DNA of 48,086 bases from Simkaniaceae bacterium. Its GTDB lineage: Bacteria; Chlamydiota; Chlamydiia; Chlamydiales; Simkaniaceae. The stretch covers positions 1-48,086 of the forward strand of contig JAGOSM010000008.1 in assembly GCA_018062315.1 (NCBI GenBank). The letters are read 5' to 3'. The translations under genes were made by a program, and so were the position numbers. The notes beneath the pieces are model-generated. The model had not been told where the DNA came from and ran no database searches. It was given only the letters and a program-made list of their open reading frames with translations. This document shows positions 8,149 to 16,886 of this stretch, one piece after another (within the stretch, counting starts at the first letter, position 1; each line of letters opens with the position of its first letter).

Positions 8149-9519
8149 CTATGCTCGGTTGTCCTTCTCTAAGCGACGAGGGGAAGGCTTCTGCACTGGA
8201 ACCATTGGTCCCTCAGAAAGTCTGCGTTGTAGAGCTGCTTTAAATCTCTCAAAATCGGTTAATAAATAACGCTCTCCCCAGTCTCCCATCCTAGCTTCTG
8301 GCCTACCCGCTAAATCCCATACATGAAAGCAAATTCTTCCAAAATCGTCCTCACTCAATCGATCTCCGCGGCGAAAATTTCCCTGAAGGAATAAGGTCCG
8401 ATATCCGAAGGTATCATGGATTATCTTACTCACTACTATCAGGGTACATTGACGTAATAGATGAAGATCATCACTCGCATGATGCTCTCCCCATAACGGG
8501 TCAATTCCCATTGGTTCTCCAGATAGAGTTCCTATTTTTTCATAAATAAAGGTTCTGATGTGTTCAGGAAATGCTGCAACAATCTCAGGAGTAACTTTTG
8601 TTGTTCCTATAAGGAGTTGGGAGGGGATGCTTATATGCTCACCACCTATTATAGGGGTATAGCTTCCTAAGGGGGGAAGATTCATTACAAAAGGGCCATG
8701 ATATATGCTGTTGCTGAGGAAATCAGCTTCATGACGTATTCCTGATAGCTCAGAAAGAATGCTAGGAAAGGTTGTGTCCCTTTGAAAGTAAAAATTTCCA
8801 CATAATCCTGTTAAATACCGTAATTCGTAAGGAAGAATCGATACTTTTTCTGCAGGAGGGAATGTAAAAGTCCCTCGGGGAATATCATCAGGTAGTCTAC
8901 TTTTCGTTTCGAGCCATACTCGAACATAGAGAGCTTGTTCCTCAAGCGGAAGTGTGTCAAAATGATCTGGGATGATAGGTTCCCCTCGTGGATCTCGATT
9001 GCTTGCTCGAATGTCATCTGATAAAGTTCTATAAAGAGAAACTAAAGCGCTGTCATATTTTCTACAAAAGGCATCAACAACTTCTTGAGGAGCCGTTTCG
9101 CTTGAGAGAATGCGGAGGGCTTCTCTATTCCCAAATTCAAGACGCAAATTATGTTCTAGTATCCTTGTATCAGTGAGATCCTCTCCAAAACGGGGAGCCA
9201 GAAAGTGATCGTTAAGTGATATGAGAATCGATTCTGGTCCCAACGTCACTACTTTTTCAATAATATCTGTACCTGCAAAGGAGTCCTCTTTGGCGACTAG
9301 ATGCTCTACCAAAGAGCTTCGCAACCGTTCAGCAGCAACAGCCCCCGCATTTTCAAAGGCTGTAGTCTTCTGTATTTGTAGATGTGAAGCATGACGCCTG
9401 CTTTCTTTACTTAATTTTGACATAGTTGGGATGCCCAGATAGGGCAGGATATTATTAAAAAGAATGTCTCGATCGGTTCTCTCAAAAATAATATTTAATG
9501 GATTTGGTGGATTAATCAC
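8149..9519 (-). CDS. F-box-like effector candidate, N-terminal part of a split gene
   Basis: This is a 456-residue protein with a GTG start at 9519 preceded by a strong AAGGAG ribosome site. Residues 10-45 resemble an F-box (ILFNNILPYLGIPTMSKLSK). A cap motif VRVWLETK (about residue 200) is followed by a single degenerate LRR (ILPYELRYLTGLCGNFYFQR). It is a paralog of the divergently transcribed 9668-11668 gene. About 190 bp in the first third are almost identical in DNA between the two, while the flanks have diverged. Homology ends near residue 430, where the longer paralog continues. The missing C-terminal part is found at 7602-8123. It resembles no enzyme I know and is probably a host-directed protein. 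Confidence 0.6.
   Translation of the reverse strand: MINPPNPLNIIFERTDRDILFNNILPYLGIPTMSKLSKESRRHASHLQIQKTTAFENAGAVAAERLRSSLVEHLVAKEDSFAGTDIIEKVVTLGPESILISLNDHFLAPRFGEDLTDTRILEHNLRLEFGNREALRILSSETAPQEVVDAFCRKYDSALVSLYRTLSDDIRASNRDPRGEPIIPDHFDTLPLEEQALYVRVWLETKSRLPDDIPRGTFTFPPAEKVSILPYELRYLTGLCGNFYFQRDTTFPSILSELSGIRHEADFLSNSIYHGPFVMNLPPLGSYTPIIGGEHISIPSQLLIGTTKVTPEIVAAFPEHIRTFIYEKIGTLSGEPMGIDPLWGEHHASDDLHLLRQCTLIVVSKIIHDTFGYRTLFLQGNFRRGDRLSEDDFGRICFHVWDLAGRPEARMGDWGERYLLTDFERFKAALQRRLSEGPMVPVQKPSPRRLEKDNRA
9000..9360 (-). repeat. Left arm of a long inverted repeat (shared coding segment)
   Basis: This arm pairs with 9806-10166 without gaps (coordinates of matching bases sum to 19166). The central part, 9116-9305, differs from its partner at only about five positions by eye, while the outer parts are about 83-85% identical. 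It lies inside the 8149-9519 gene. Confidence 0.8.
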
Positions 9520-9667
9520 GCAAACTCCTTATTGTTAATAATAATCTTACTGCAAATATATCATTAAATAAAAGCAGGTTAAATATTGATTATTGCTTAT
9601 CAAGATGTTAATATCTCAATAAAAAACTGTTGTTTAATTTCTATTTTCTATAGAATTATTGCTTGAT
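9520..9667. promoter_or_regulatory. AT-rich divergent promoter region of the F-box-like pair
   Basis: About 148 very AT-rich bases lie between the GTG of the leftward gene and the ATG of the rightward gene, so both promoters must lie here. Several TATAAT-like and TTGATT-like hexamers are present, but none can be chosen with confidence. The leftward gene has a clear AAGGAG ribosome site. The rightward gene has none. Confidence 0.45.
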
Positions 9668-11668
9668 ATGACTATTACAGGGCCAAAGCTTCCACTAGAT
9701 TTGTTTTTTGATAAAATCCTCCCATATCTGGATAGGAACATGATGTCAGGCATCAATAAACAGGGGAGGGATCATGCTTTGCGTCTACAAATAAAGGTGA
9801 GAACTGCCTTTGAAAATGCGGGGGTTATTGCTGCCGAACGTTTGAGAATCTCTTTGATAGAGCATCTAGTCGCCAAAGAGGACTCCTTTGCAGGTACGGA
9901 TATTATTGAAAAAGTAGTGACGTTGGGACCAGAATCGATTCTCATATCACTTAACGATCACTTTCTGGTTCCCCGTTTTGGAGAGGACCTCACTGATACA
10001 AGGATACTAGAACATAATCTGCGTCTTGAATTTGGGAACAGAGAAGCCCTCCGGATTCTCTCAAGTAAAACAGATCCTCAGGAAGTGGTTGATGCCTTTT
10101 GTAGAAAATATGACAGCGCATTAGTTTCTCTTTACAGATCTTTACCAGATGACATTCGAGCAAATAATGGGGATCCACTAGGGGAACCTATCATTCCAGA
10201 TAATTTTTACACACTTCCGCTTGAAAAACAGGCAATGTATGTTCGAATATGGCTTGAAGCAAAAAATGGAATGGGTGAAGGTGCTCTTCGTACAGTTACG
10301 AGAGTTGGGTTCCATCATAGGGTGTCAGTGCTGCCTTATGAACTACGGTGTTTAAGGGGATTAAGAGATCTCTATCTCGAGAATACAAGAAGTACAACAG
10401 TTCCAAGGATTTTTTCAGAACTCATTGGGTTAGAATTAAAGACCTATAGTCCCTTTTTAATGGAAGATGTTCCTCTAGATATAGAGGAACTGTTTGGTGG
10501 TCATATGATCATTCCATTTCAACTTCTCATAGGAACAACAAAGATTACCTCTCAGATTGTTGCTGCATTTCCCAAATATTTAAAGGATGAGATTTATCAA
10601 GAGGTAGCGGAGATGTCGGAAATACCAGTTTTTACTGATCCAGTATGGGGAGAGCTTCATGCAGGTGATGATCTTCACTTACTACGTCAATGTACTCTGG
10701 AAAAAATCTTCTACACACTTCGTTTACAGTTTGGATTGCATCCTAAGGAAAGAGTAAGTGAGGAAGATTTTGGAAGAATTTGCTTTCATGTATGGGATTT
10801 AGCGGGTAAGCCAGAAGATAGGATTGGTGATTGGGGAGAGCGTTATTTGTTAACGGATTTCCAAAGATTTAAAGAAGCCCTAGCTCGCGTTCTCTTTGAG
10901 AAGCTATCTCCTCGAGATCGGGATCTTTTTGATTTTTTAAGTTGGCTACATTCAGGACCCTTGGAAGGAGATCTTCTGTATGGGCAACATCATAGATATG
11001 ATGATTTGAATGATCCTTATCAAACATTTTATGTGCAAGCAGAGGGGACTGGCCGATTTCATACAATAAAGAAATATCGCTCCATTAAAGAGCAATACGA
11101 TAGATTGGATGTGGTCTGGCAAGAGAAAATTTATACTAAAATAAGCAATCGCTGTGCTGATATCAGGATCAACGCAGATGAAGACAGATTGTTTCTGAGG
11201 TATAATGGTATGTTTTTAGACTGTGTTGGTGAGCTGTCTCATCTTGAGATATGTTATAAAGTAATGACTGATTATTATCTGCAGATGCAATCTCGCTTGC
11301 CTGAGGCTGTGAACGCTATATATACAACATATTTTGGAGAAGAGGCCTTGACAAGGACTCGTTTTTATGAGCGGAGAACGGATTTAGAGGGGAATATGGA
11401 ATTTTTCTCCGTAATTTGTTCTTATTTTATTTTTTATAAACTAGAAGAACTTGGGCATCACCTGACGCGAGAAGAGGCCGAGGTGTTGGAGAGTGACGTA
11501 GTGCCATATCTATCGATCTTAGGATCTGATGGCGTTCCAAAGATTCTTGCGAGATTTCTAACTAAAGAAGCTCGGGAGCGTCTTCTTGGAGAAATAGATA
11601 AAGAGACATTATATTTTGTTATACGAGTGTTTCGTGCTTCTTTTGCGCCGATACCCATTTTTGTATAA
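9668..11668 (+). CDS. F-box-like effector candidate, intact member of the pair
   Basis: This is a 666-residue protein from the ATG at 9668 (a TTG lies three codons earlier). Residues about 5-40 are F-box-like (LPLDLFFDKILPYLDRNMMS, then NK and HALRLQ). The cap motif VRIWLEAK lies near residue 190, followed by a short degenerate LRR (VLPYELRCLRGLRDLYLEN). The region at residues 290-400 is shared with the 8149-9519 protein. Residues about 410-530 are unique to this member, and the last 130 match 7602-8123. It ends 12 bases from the convergent 11681-12601 gene with no clear terminator. No catalytic motif is recognised. Confidence 0.6.
   Translation: MTITGPKLPLDLFFDKILPYLDRNMMSGINKQGRDHALRLQIKVRTAFENAGVIAAERLRISLIEHLVAKEDSFAGTDIIEKVVTLGPESILISLNDHFLVPRFGEDLTDTRILEHNLRLEFGNREALRILSSKTDPQEVVDAFCRKYDSALVSLYRSLPDDIRANNGDPLGEPIIPDNFYTLPLEKQAMYVRIWLEAKNGMGEGALRTVTRVGFHHRVSVLPYELRCLRGLRDLYLENTRSTTVPRIFSELIGLELKTYSPFLMEDVPLDIEELFGGHMIIPFQLLIGTTKITSQIVAAFPKYLKDEIYQEVAEMSEIPVFTDPVWGELHAGDDLHLLRQCTLEKIFYTLRLQFGLHPKERVSEEDFGRICFHVWDLAGKPEDRIGDWGERYLLTDFQRFKEALARVLFEKLSPRDRDLFDFLSWLHSGPLEGDLLYGQHHRYDDLNDPYQTFYVQAEGTGRFHTIKKYRSIKEQYDRLDVVWQEKIYTKISNRCADIRINADEDRLFLRYNGMFLDCVGELSHLEICYKVMTDYYLQMQSRLPEAVNAIYTTYFGEEALTRTRFYERRTDLEGNMEFFSVICSYFIFYKLEELGHHLTREEAEVLESDVVPYLSILGSDGVPKILARFLTKEARERLLGEIDKETLYFVIRVFRASFAPIPIFV
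9806..10166 (+). repeat. Right arm of a long inverted repeat (shared coding segment)
   Basis: This is the partner of 9000-9360. The core 9861-10050 is nearly identical to its partner. The sharp rise in identity compared with the flanks suggests gene conversion or unusual constraint. Confidence 0.8.
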
Positions 11669-11680
11669 CTCAATATTTTC

Positions 11681-12601
11681 TTAAGGGAAGCGAAGAGAGT
11701 CAACAATCCTCACTAGGCTTTGCGCTGCGGATGGAATACCTACCTCAACTTGATGAGCAGTGGGTGTTATAGGAAGCTGGTTACCGATAAGATATGGGTG
11801 TAGATGAGGAAAATGTGAGAAATCAGGGGCTTCAGTGAGTCGGTTGTAATTAAGATTTAAAGTGTCTAGGCAAGAGAGGAGAGAGAAATTGGGAACTGTA
11901 GTAAGCCGGTTGCAACTGAGATGTAACCTACGTAGCTTAGGAAGGTTTGAAAAATTAGGCACTGCAGTAAACCGGTTTTTAGCAAGATCTAACTCTTCTA
12001 AGTTGGGGAAGTTAGAGAAATCGGGAACTAAGGTAAGGTTGTTCCCTCCAAGATGTAAAATTTTTAGGGAAGGAAAGTAGTATTCGAGTTCTGGAGGAAT
12101 GCTGCTTAGCCCTAAGTTCATTAAATAAAGAATATCTATTGTAGCTAGGTATGTTTGATGATATTCCATCCAGATACGAATTTGAGGAGCTTGTTCTTTT
12201 ATTGTTCCTGTAAGGATAGATTGATCTGCATTGGGGATACGTGAATATAGGGAGATAAGATCCTGAGGAATCTGAAGAGAGACCCTATCTAAAATAGCAA
12301 TAACGGCTTCTGCTTTTACAGGGAGGGATTTTAAGTCAAAGCTGTATTTAAAGAGAGAAAAAGCGAGTGCTTGTATTTTATGAGATGAGGGAATTTCTCC
12401 TGATGGATCAAGAATAATTTCAGGCATATGAAGCCAATCAGTGTGGCGCTCTAATACAGGGGTAATTTCTATGAATAAACTTGTCCAAAATTGAGATACG
12501 GCAACATAACATGCCTTATTTGTCTGAGCAAAACGACCTAAATCTCCTAATGAAAAATTTAGTTCTGATACGACATCAGGATATGATAATATAGTTTCCA
12601 A
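11681..12601 (-). CDS. F-box-like / leucine-rich repeat protein, paralog of 1317-2105
   Basis: This is a 306-residue protein. The F-box-like start (ILSYPDVVSELNFSLGDLGR, then FAQTNKACYVAVSQFW) and the next 130 residues match the 1317-2105 protein. The cap QIRIWMEYH (about residues 141-149) precedes five LRRs with the pattern LxxLxLxxNxLxxVPxFSxLP (about residues 155-265). Translation appears to start at a TTG (12601) with AGGTGA five bases upstream. It follows the 1409-residue protein gene with a 10-base gap on the same strand, so the two may form an operon of host-directed proteins. A role as a ubiquitin-ligase adaptor is possible but not shown. Confidence 0.7.
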   Translation of the reverse strand: METILSYPDVVSELNFSLGDLGRFAQTNKACYVAVSQFWTSLFIEITPVLERHTDWLHMPEIILDPSGEIPSSHKIQALAFSLFKYSFDLKSLPVKAEAVIAILDRVSLQIPQDLISLYSRIPNADQSILTGTIKEQAPQIRIWMEYHQTYLATIDILYLMNLGLSSIPPELEYYFPSLKILHLGGNNLTLVPDFSNFPNLEELDLAKNRFTAVPNFSNLPKLRRLHLSCNRLTTVPNFSLLSCLDTLNLNYNRLTEAPDFSHFPHLHPYLIGNQLPITPTAHQVEVGIPSAAQSLVRIVDSLRFP

Positions 12602-12611
12602 AAATCACCTA

Positions 12612-15600
12612 TTATATTGAGATAAATTCCTCTCTTTCTCTTCGCCCCATAGAATCTTTAGGGATCCATGCTACTACCTGTAATGAAGGATCTCGGATCC
12701 CAGAGTGATTGGAATAATACATAAAAGCAGGTTCCCCTATCTGATATTCTTTAAAACAAATGGCCCAAAGGGATAGTTCTGATACTACAGGAAAGCCAGC
12801 ATTATGAATTTGATCTCTGGAAATTCCTGATAAAAAAGATGCCAATTGAACAGAGGTTCCTTCTATAGAAGCATAGTGGGTTAATTTATCCAATGAGGCG
12901 AGAAGTAAATCTCCAAATATGGAGATGATCTTCATAAAATCCTGGGGTTTAGCTTGCCAGCCAATTAAAGAATCTTCAGTGGGAGGAGTGAATTTACATT
13001 CTAGCAATCCAATGGATCCATATTGCGAGGCGAGTTTTTCCGTGCCTGTATAGAAAGCTTCTCCGCACCAATATTTATGTTCTTGCTTAACAATTGCGAT
13101 GAATTTTTCTCCGGGATTTCTTGCCTGTTCTCGTGCAGCACTCACAAAGTCGGGAGAAGAGGTTCCATGATACATGGTTAATTTTCCTTCTTGATCAAAA
13201 AATCGACTAAATCCGAATTCATGTCGTGCTCGTAAATCACTGACTCTGATGAGTTCTAAGGGGATACGCCCCTCAAATTGAGGATGGGGTTCATAAATAG
13301 AAGAGCACAGTCTATCCCAGGTGGTGGGATCAGTTTGATTCAAACTCTTTTTACAAGCTGAAAAAAGAAAATTAATTAAGGTGGTAAATCGAAAGGATAA
13401 ATCATGCTCCATGGGATTAGGCCCAAAATCGGCGAGAAAGCTAGAGACCTGGTTCCGTGGATAATCCTTGGGATCAAAAAAGGAAGTACTCTGGTTATTA
13501 ATAGCATCAACTGCATCACGTACAGCGGGATTCATGGGAGGAGAGGAAGAAACTGGGGGCTGGCTAGGGCTGGGGCGGCTGGGTGGCAATGTAGAATAGG
13601 GCAAAGCAAGTGGGTTAACCCAGGCTAAGGCTGATGCGATTAAAAAACGAAGTTCTGGTAGTAGGGTAGGTTTATTTACGCTTGGGTTACTTAGAAGTGG
13701 AAAGACGAGTTCGCTAAAAAAAGCACCTATACGGGATTCGTATTTCTGTGTTTTGATCCAATCGATCGCGAGATTGTAATCAAGAATGCTGGCATGGATG
13801 CGGGGAAATTTTTTATTTATTTCTTGATCAAGATGGCTATATTTCAACGCTGCAAAAAAAGGAATGATTCTGTTAGGCGCCCATTTAGTTTCTATGCAAA
13901 GCGTTCCCAATTCAAGGGGGAGTGCCTCTTTAGGAGAGGAACGAAAGAAATTGGGAAGTTGTTTCTCGATAATAGAGGTTAGCATAAGAGAGCCATTTCT
14001 ATTTTCAGGAAGTGAGAGGATGAGATCAAGGGCTTCTTCTGTAGAAGGAAAGTGAAGATGTGTGGCAGTACTAAGAAATTGTTGGAATGTGAGATGTTCT
14101 AGTGAAGGCTGTAAAGGTGTTGTTAGAGAAGAGGGAGGCCCTCCTGCCCCAGCAGAAATGCCGCCAAAAAAACTGGAGAGGGGGATATCGCATTCTAATT
14201 TTCTTAATACGTCAGAAGGAGCACTCCAGGCTATGACTGATATGACGAGGAAATACATTCTAATAGTTAGATAGGGATCGCTGCCTGATATATAAGGAAA
14301 ACAAATTTCTTTTAAAAAGATTCCGAGAGTATCTTGATGTTTCTTGCTGATTATCCATATGGGAATTGTTGAATCTTTGTCAGTTGAGCGGAGATCTATT
14401 TCCGCACTGATATTTTGGATAAGGCCTGCATGGATTAAAGACAAAAGAAGGAGCGTTGTCGTCATGGGATGGGGAGTTATTCTAAAGATTTCCCAAATGT
14501 CTCGATTATCTAGTTCTTGGAGGCTTAGTAAGTCGCTAAGATTTGTTTGAAGAGAGGGGAGGAGTTCGTCTACTCTCTGAAGCCCTTTTTGATTTTCCGG
14601 ATAATGTAAAATTTCATTGAGAATCTGTGCGGATTTGTGAAATCGATTCCTAACAGGGAGATGGAAAAAAGTGATGACATCATCGCAAAAAGCATCAAAA
14701 GATGGGGCTTTAAGAGAAGGAAGATGTGTCCTTGGAGCTGTTTGAGGAGTCATTATAGGGATAGGAAGTTGTGTTGGAAGAGGGGATCCAGCTCCTGCAG
14801 CCGATTCTTTGGATATAGCATTCTTTAAAGCAGATTTTTTTAAAAACGTAGGATCGACAAATGCGAGGGATTTGGTGATTAAAAAATGTAATTCAGGAAA
14901 TAAAAAAGGACCCGTTGTAGGTTCATCAGTGATAAGAGGAAAAACGAGTAAATTCAAAAATGCCCCTACTCTGGCTTCATAGCGATGCACCTTAATCCAG
15001 GAAAGAAGGGAAGGTATTCCATCTGGTGTGAGGCCTATTCCCGGCAAGTCTTCTGTGATTTTTTCGATAAGGGCACTATTTGAAAGTGCAGTCAGCAGAA
15101 CAAGAGTATTGTCAGGGTGGGCTTCAAGATAATTTAAATAATTCCTGCCAAGGATTTCTGCACTTTTGGGAAAGGAGGATTCTATAGTGACAAAGGGGCG
15201 AATATGATCAAGAAAAGCAGGAACTGCTACTTTATGCAGATAAGAGCGATTTCCCTGATTTGCTGGCAGATCGAAAAGAGCATTTAACATGAGGTTTGCA
15301 GCAGGGATCCCTTTTGTGTGAAATCCTTTTTTTACAGCTTCAGTACAAAATGTTTCAAAAGTATGCAATAAGAGGGAAGTAGAGGTTGAGACTCGAGTAG
15401 GTGATATTGCTTGTGCTATAGGCCTTATTTTTTGTGGGGCAACTGAATGTTCGCTCCAGGCTAAGGTGGCTGTGAGTAAAAAATAAAAGGTGGTTGCTAT
15501 GCGGCCTGAAGGGTCTGGTTTGTCCAAAAAATAGGGAAAAGCCACTTCTTTTAAAAAATTGCCCAACGCATCCTGATACCCTTTTTCAACGATCCATACA

Positions 15601-16841
15601 GGAAGAATAGAGTAGGCTTCTTCGTTTATAAAATTGATAGTTTTACTCGCCTCTTGGATAAGATTTGCATGGATAAGAGCTTGCATTAAGAGGGCTTGAG
15701 TAGTGACAGTAATGCCTTTTTCTAGGAAGGACATCCAGATCAGCTCATTATCGGCAGTTTCAAGATGTTGAATGGTGGATAAGTGCTCGTTTAAGCAGAA
15801 TTGAAATTTTTTGGCTACACTTAAGATGTCTCGATTTTCTGGTAGGTGCAATGTCGTTTCAATCGATCTTTTGATCATCTGCATTTGCGTTTTTTCAGAG
15901 TCATACGGAGCCCTTATATGAGTGCTATAAAATGCTTCCAAAGAAGGTGTTTTAAAGGCATCAAAATCTATAGGGGGGATAGAGATGGGCTTTTCAAATA
16001 GGGAGGGATGGTGTTCGATGAGTAACGAGATAAGAAGATATTTGCAATCAGGAGATTCGATCTGGTTTGAAAGGAATGTTAAGGTGGTACCAATGGATAC
16101 ATACATTTCTTCTTTGAAACGTGACGAAACAGTGTCTAGCCAATGAGATAATTTTTCTCGAGAACTATAATCATCGTCTGAGATTGCGCGAAAAGAGGCT
16201 CGATGAAAGGCGATGGTAAGCAATAAAGGGTAAAGAGGATTCCATGGAAGAGTGGGATTGAGTAATCGCTGTTTTATATAAAAACCACCAAGGAGACTTT
16301 CATCGACTGTTCCATCTGAAGGACGAGCAGCAAAGGAGGGGGGATAGAGCAGAGATTCATTAAGGAGGTGAAGATAAGCAGCATTGACGGCGGGGATGGA
16401 GAAACATTCTTCTAAAGACAAGCGCAGAGAAAGAAAATCGTATAAAATGTTTACGGGCACTGAATCAAGAGGAGTTTCAGAAACAGGAGTATGGGTTAAA
16501 ATGGCATTTCTTATTTCGTCTATTTTTTCCATTACCTTGTGTTGGAACGGAAGATGGCTGGATAACCACTCTCTGACTTCAGGTAAGGGAGAAAATGGAA
16601 AAAGGGGAGAGGGAGAAATTTGAGCTGTGCGGAGTGCAAGGCGGTATAAAAGAGGGGGAAGTTCGGAAAGTTCTTTGGTGCGCGCCACAAGAGAGAGTAA
16701 TTGAGCTGTAAAATCAGAGGGAGCGGCGGCTTGGACGGAAAGTTGCGTAATCAGCTCAAAAGGGGCTTCTAAGACACCTGGGTCAAAGCAGTGACTTACA
16801 AATTGGTCATAGGATTGTTTAGGGTCAAATGAAGGAATCAT
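12612..16841 (-). CDS. Giant helical-repeat protein with ADP-ribosyltransferase-like C-terminus
   Basis: This is a 1409-residue protein with an ATG at 16841 behind AGGAG. Residues 297-475, 490-672, 708-885 and 910-1080 are four related, mainly helical repeats of about 180 residues. Repeats 1 and 3 resemble each other (IWIISKKHQDTLGIFLKEIC against VWIVEKGYQDALGNFLKEVA), as do 2 and 4 (RYEARVGAFLNLLVFPL against KYESRIGAFFSELVFPL). Gly/Pro/Ser-rich linkers join them. Residues about 1200-1409 hold MYHGTSS (His1225) and GEAFYTGTEKLASQYG (Tyr1264). This arrangement resembles the H-Y motifs of PARP or diphtheria-toxin-like ADP-ribosyltransferases. I cannot place the catalytic Glu. No signal peptide is seen. 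A type III secreted toxin is a reasonable inference given the LRR/F-box neighbours. Confidence 0.6.
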   Translation of the reverse strand: MIPSFDPKQSYDQFVSHCFDPGVLEAPFELITQLSVQAAAPSDFTAQLLSLVARTKELSELPPLLYRLALRTAQISPSPLFPFSPLPEVREWLSSHLPFQHKVMEKIDEIRNAILTHTPVSETPLDSVPVNILYDFLSLRLSLEECFSIPAVNAAYLHLLNESLLYPPSFAARPSDGTVDESLLGGFYIKQRLLNPTLPWNPLYPLLLTIAFHRASFRAISDDDYSSREKLSHWLDTVSSRFKEEMYVSIGTTLTFLSNQIESPDCKYLLISLLIEHHPSLFEKPISIPPIDFDAFKTPSLEAFYSTHIRAPYDSEKTQMQMIKRSIETTLHLPENRDILSVAKKFQFCLNEHLSTIQHLETADNELIWMSFLEKGITVTTQALLMQALIHANLIQEASKTINFINEEAYSILPVWIVEKGYQDALGNFLKEVAFPYFLDKPDPSGRIATTFYFLLTATLAWSEHSVAPQKIRPIAQAISPTRVSTSTSLLLHTFETFCTEAVKKGFHTKGIPAANLMLNALFDLPANQGNRSYLHKVAVPAFLDHIRPFVTIESSFPKSAEILGRNYLNYLEAHPDNTLVLLTALSNSALIEKITEDLPGIGLTPDGIPSLLSWIKVHRYEARVGAFLNLLVFPLITDEPTTGPFLFPELHFLITKSLAFVDPTFLKKSALKNAISKESAAGAGSPLPTQLPIPIMTPQTAPRTHLPSLKAPSFDAFCDDVITFFHLPVRNRFHKSAQILNEILHYPENQKGLQRVDELLPSLQTNLSDLLSLQELDNRDIWEIFRITPHPMTTTLLLLSLIHAGLIQNISAEIDLRSTDKDSTIPIWIISKKHQDTLGIFLKEICFPYISGSDPYLTIRMYFLVISVIAWSAPSDVLRKLECDIPLSSFFGGISAGAGGPPSSLTTPLQPSLEHLTFQQFLSTATHLHFPSTEEALDLILSLPENRNGSLMLTSIIEKQLPNFFRSSPKEALPLELGTLCIETKWAPNRIIPFFAALKYSHLDQEINKKFPRIHASILDYNLAIDWIKTQKYESRIGAFFSELVFPLLSNPSVNKPTLLPELRFLIASALAWVNPLALPYSTLPPSRPSPSQPPVSSSPPMNPAVRDAVDAINNQSTSFFDPKDYPRNQVSSFLADFGPNPMEHDLSFRFTTLINFLFSACKKSLNQTDPTTWDRLCSSIYEPHPQFEGRIPLELIRVSDLRARHEFGFSRFFDQEGKLTMYHGTSSPDFVSAAREQARNPGEKFIAIVKQEHKYWCGEAFYTGTEKLASQYGSIGLLECKFTPPTEDSLIGWQAKPQDFMKIISIFGDLLLASLDKLTHYASIEGTSVQLASFLSGISRDQIHNAGFPVVSELSLWAICFKEYQIGEPAFMYYSNHSGIRDPSLQVVAWIPKDSMGRREREEFISI

Positions 16842-16886
16842 ACGAACTCCTGGGTGAAGAGGATGGGATGATAGTGATTCAAATGA

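Noticed and set aside
13404-14828. Several plus-strand open frames of 62-79 codons inside the giant gene
   Set aside because: They are shadows of the 1409-residue frame on the other strand. They lack ribosome sites and protein-like composition.
12612-16841. The giant protein as a polymorphic autotransporter
   Set aside because: It has no signal peptide, no beta-barrel end ending in Phe, and no GGAI/FxxN repeats. The repeats are helical.
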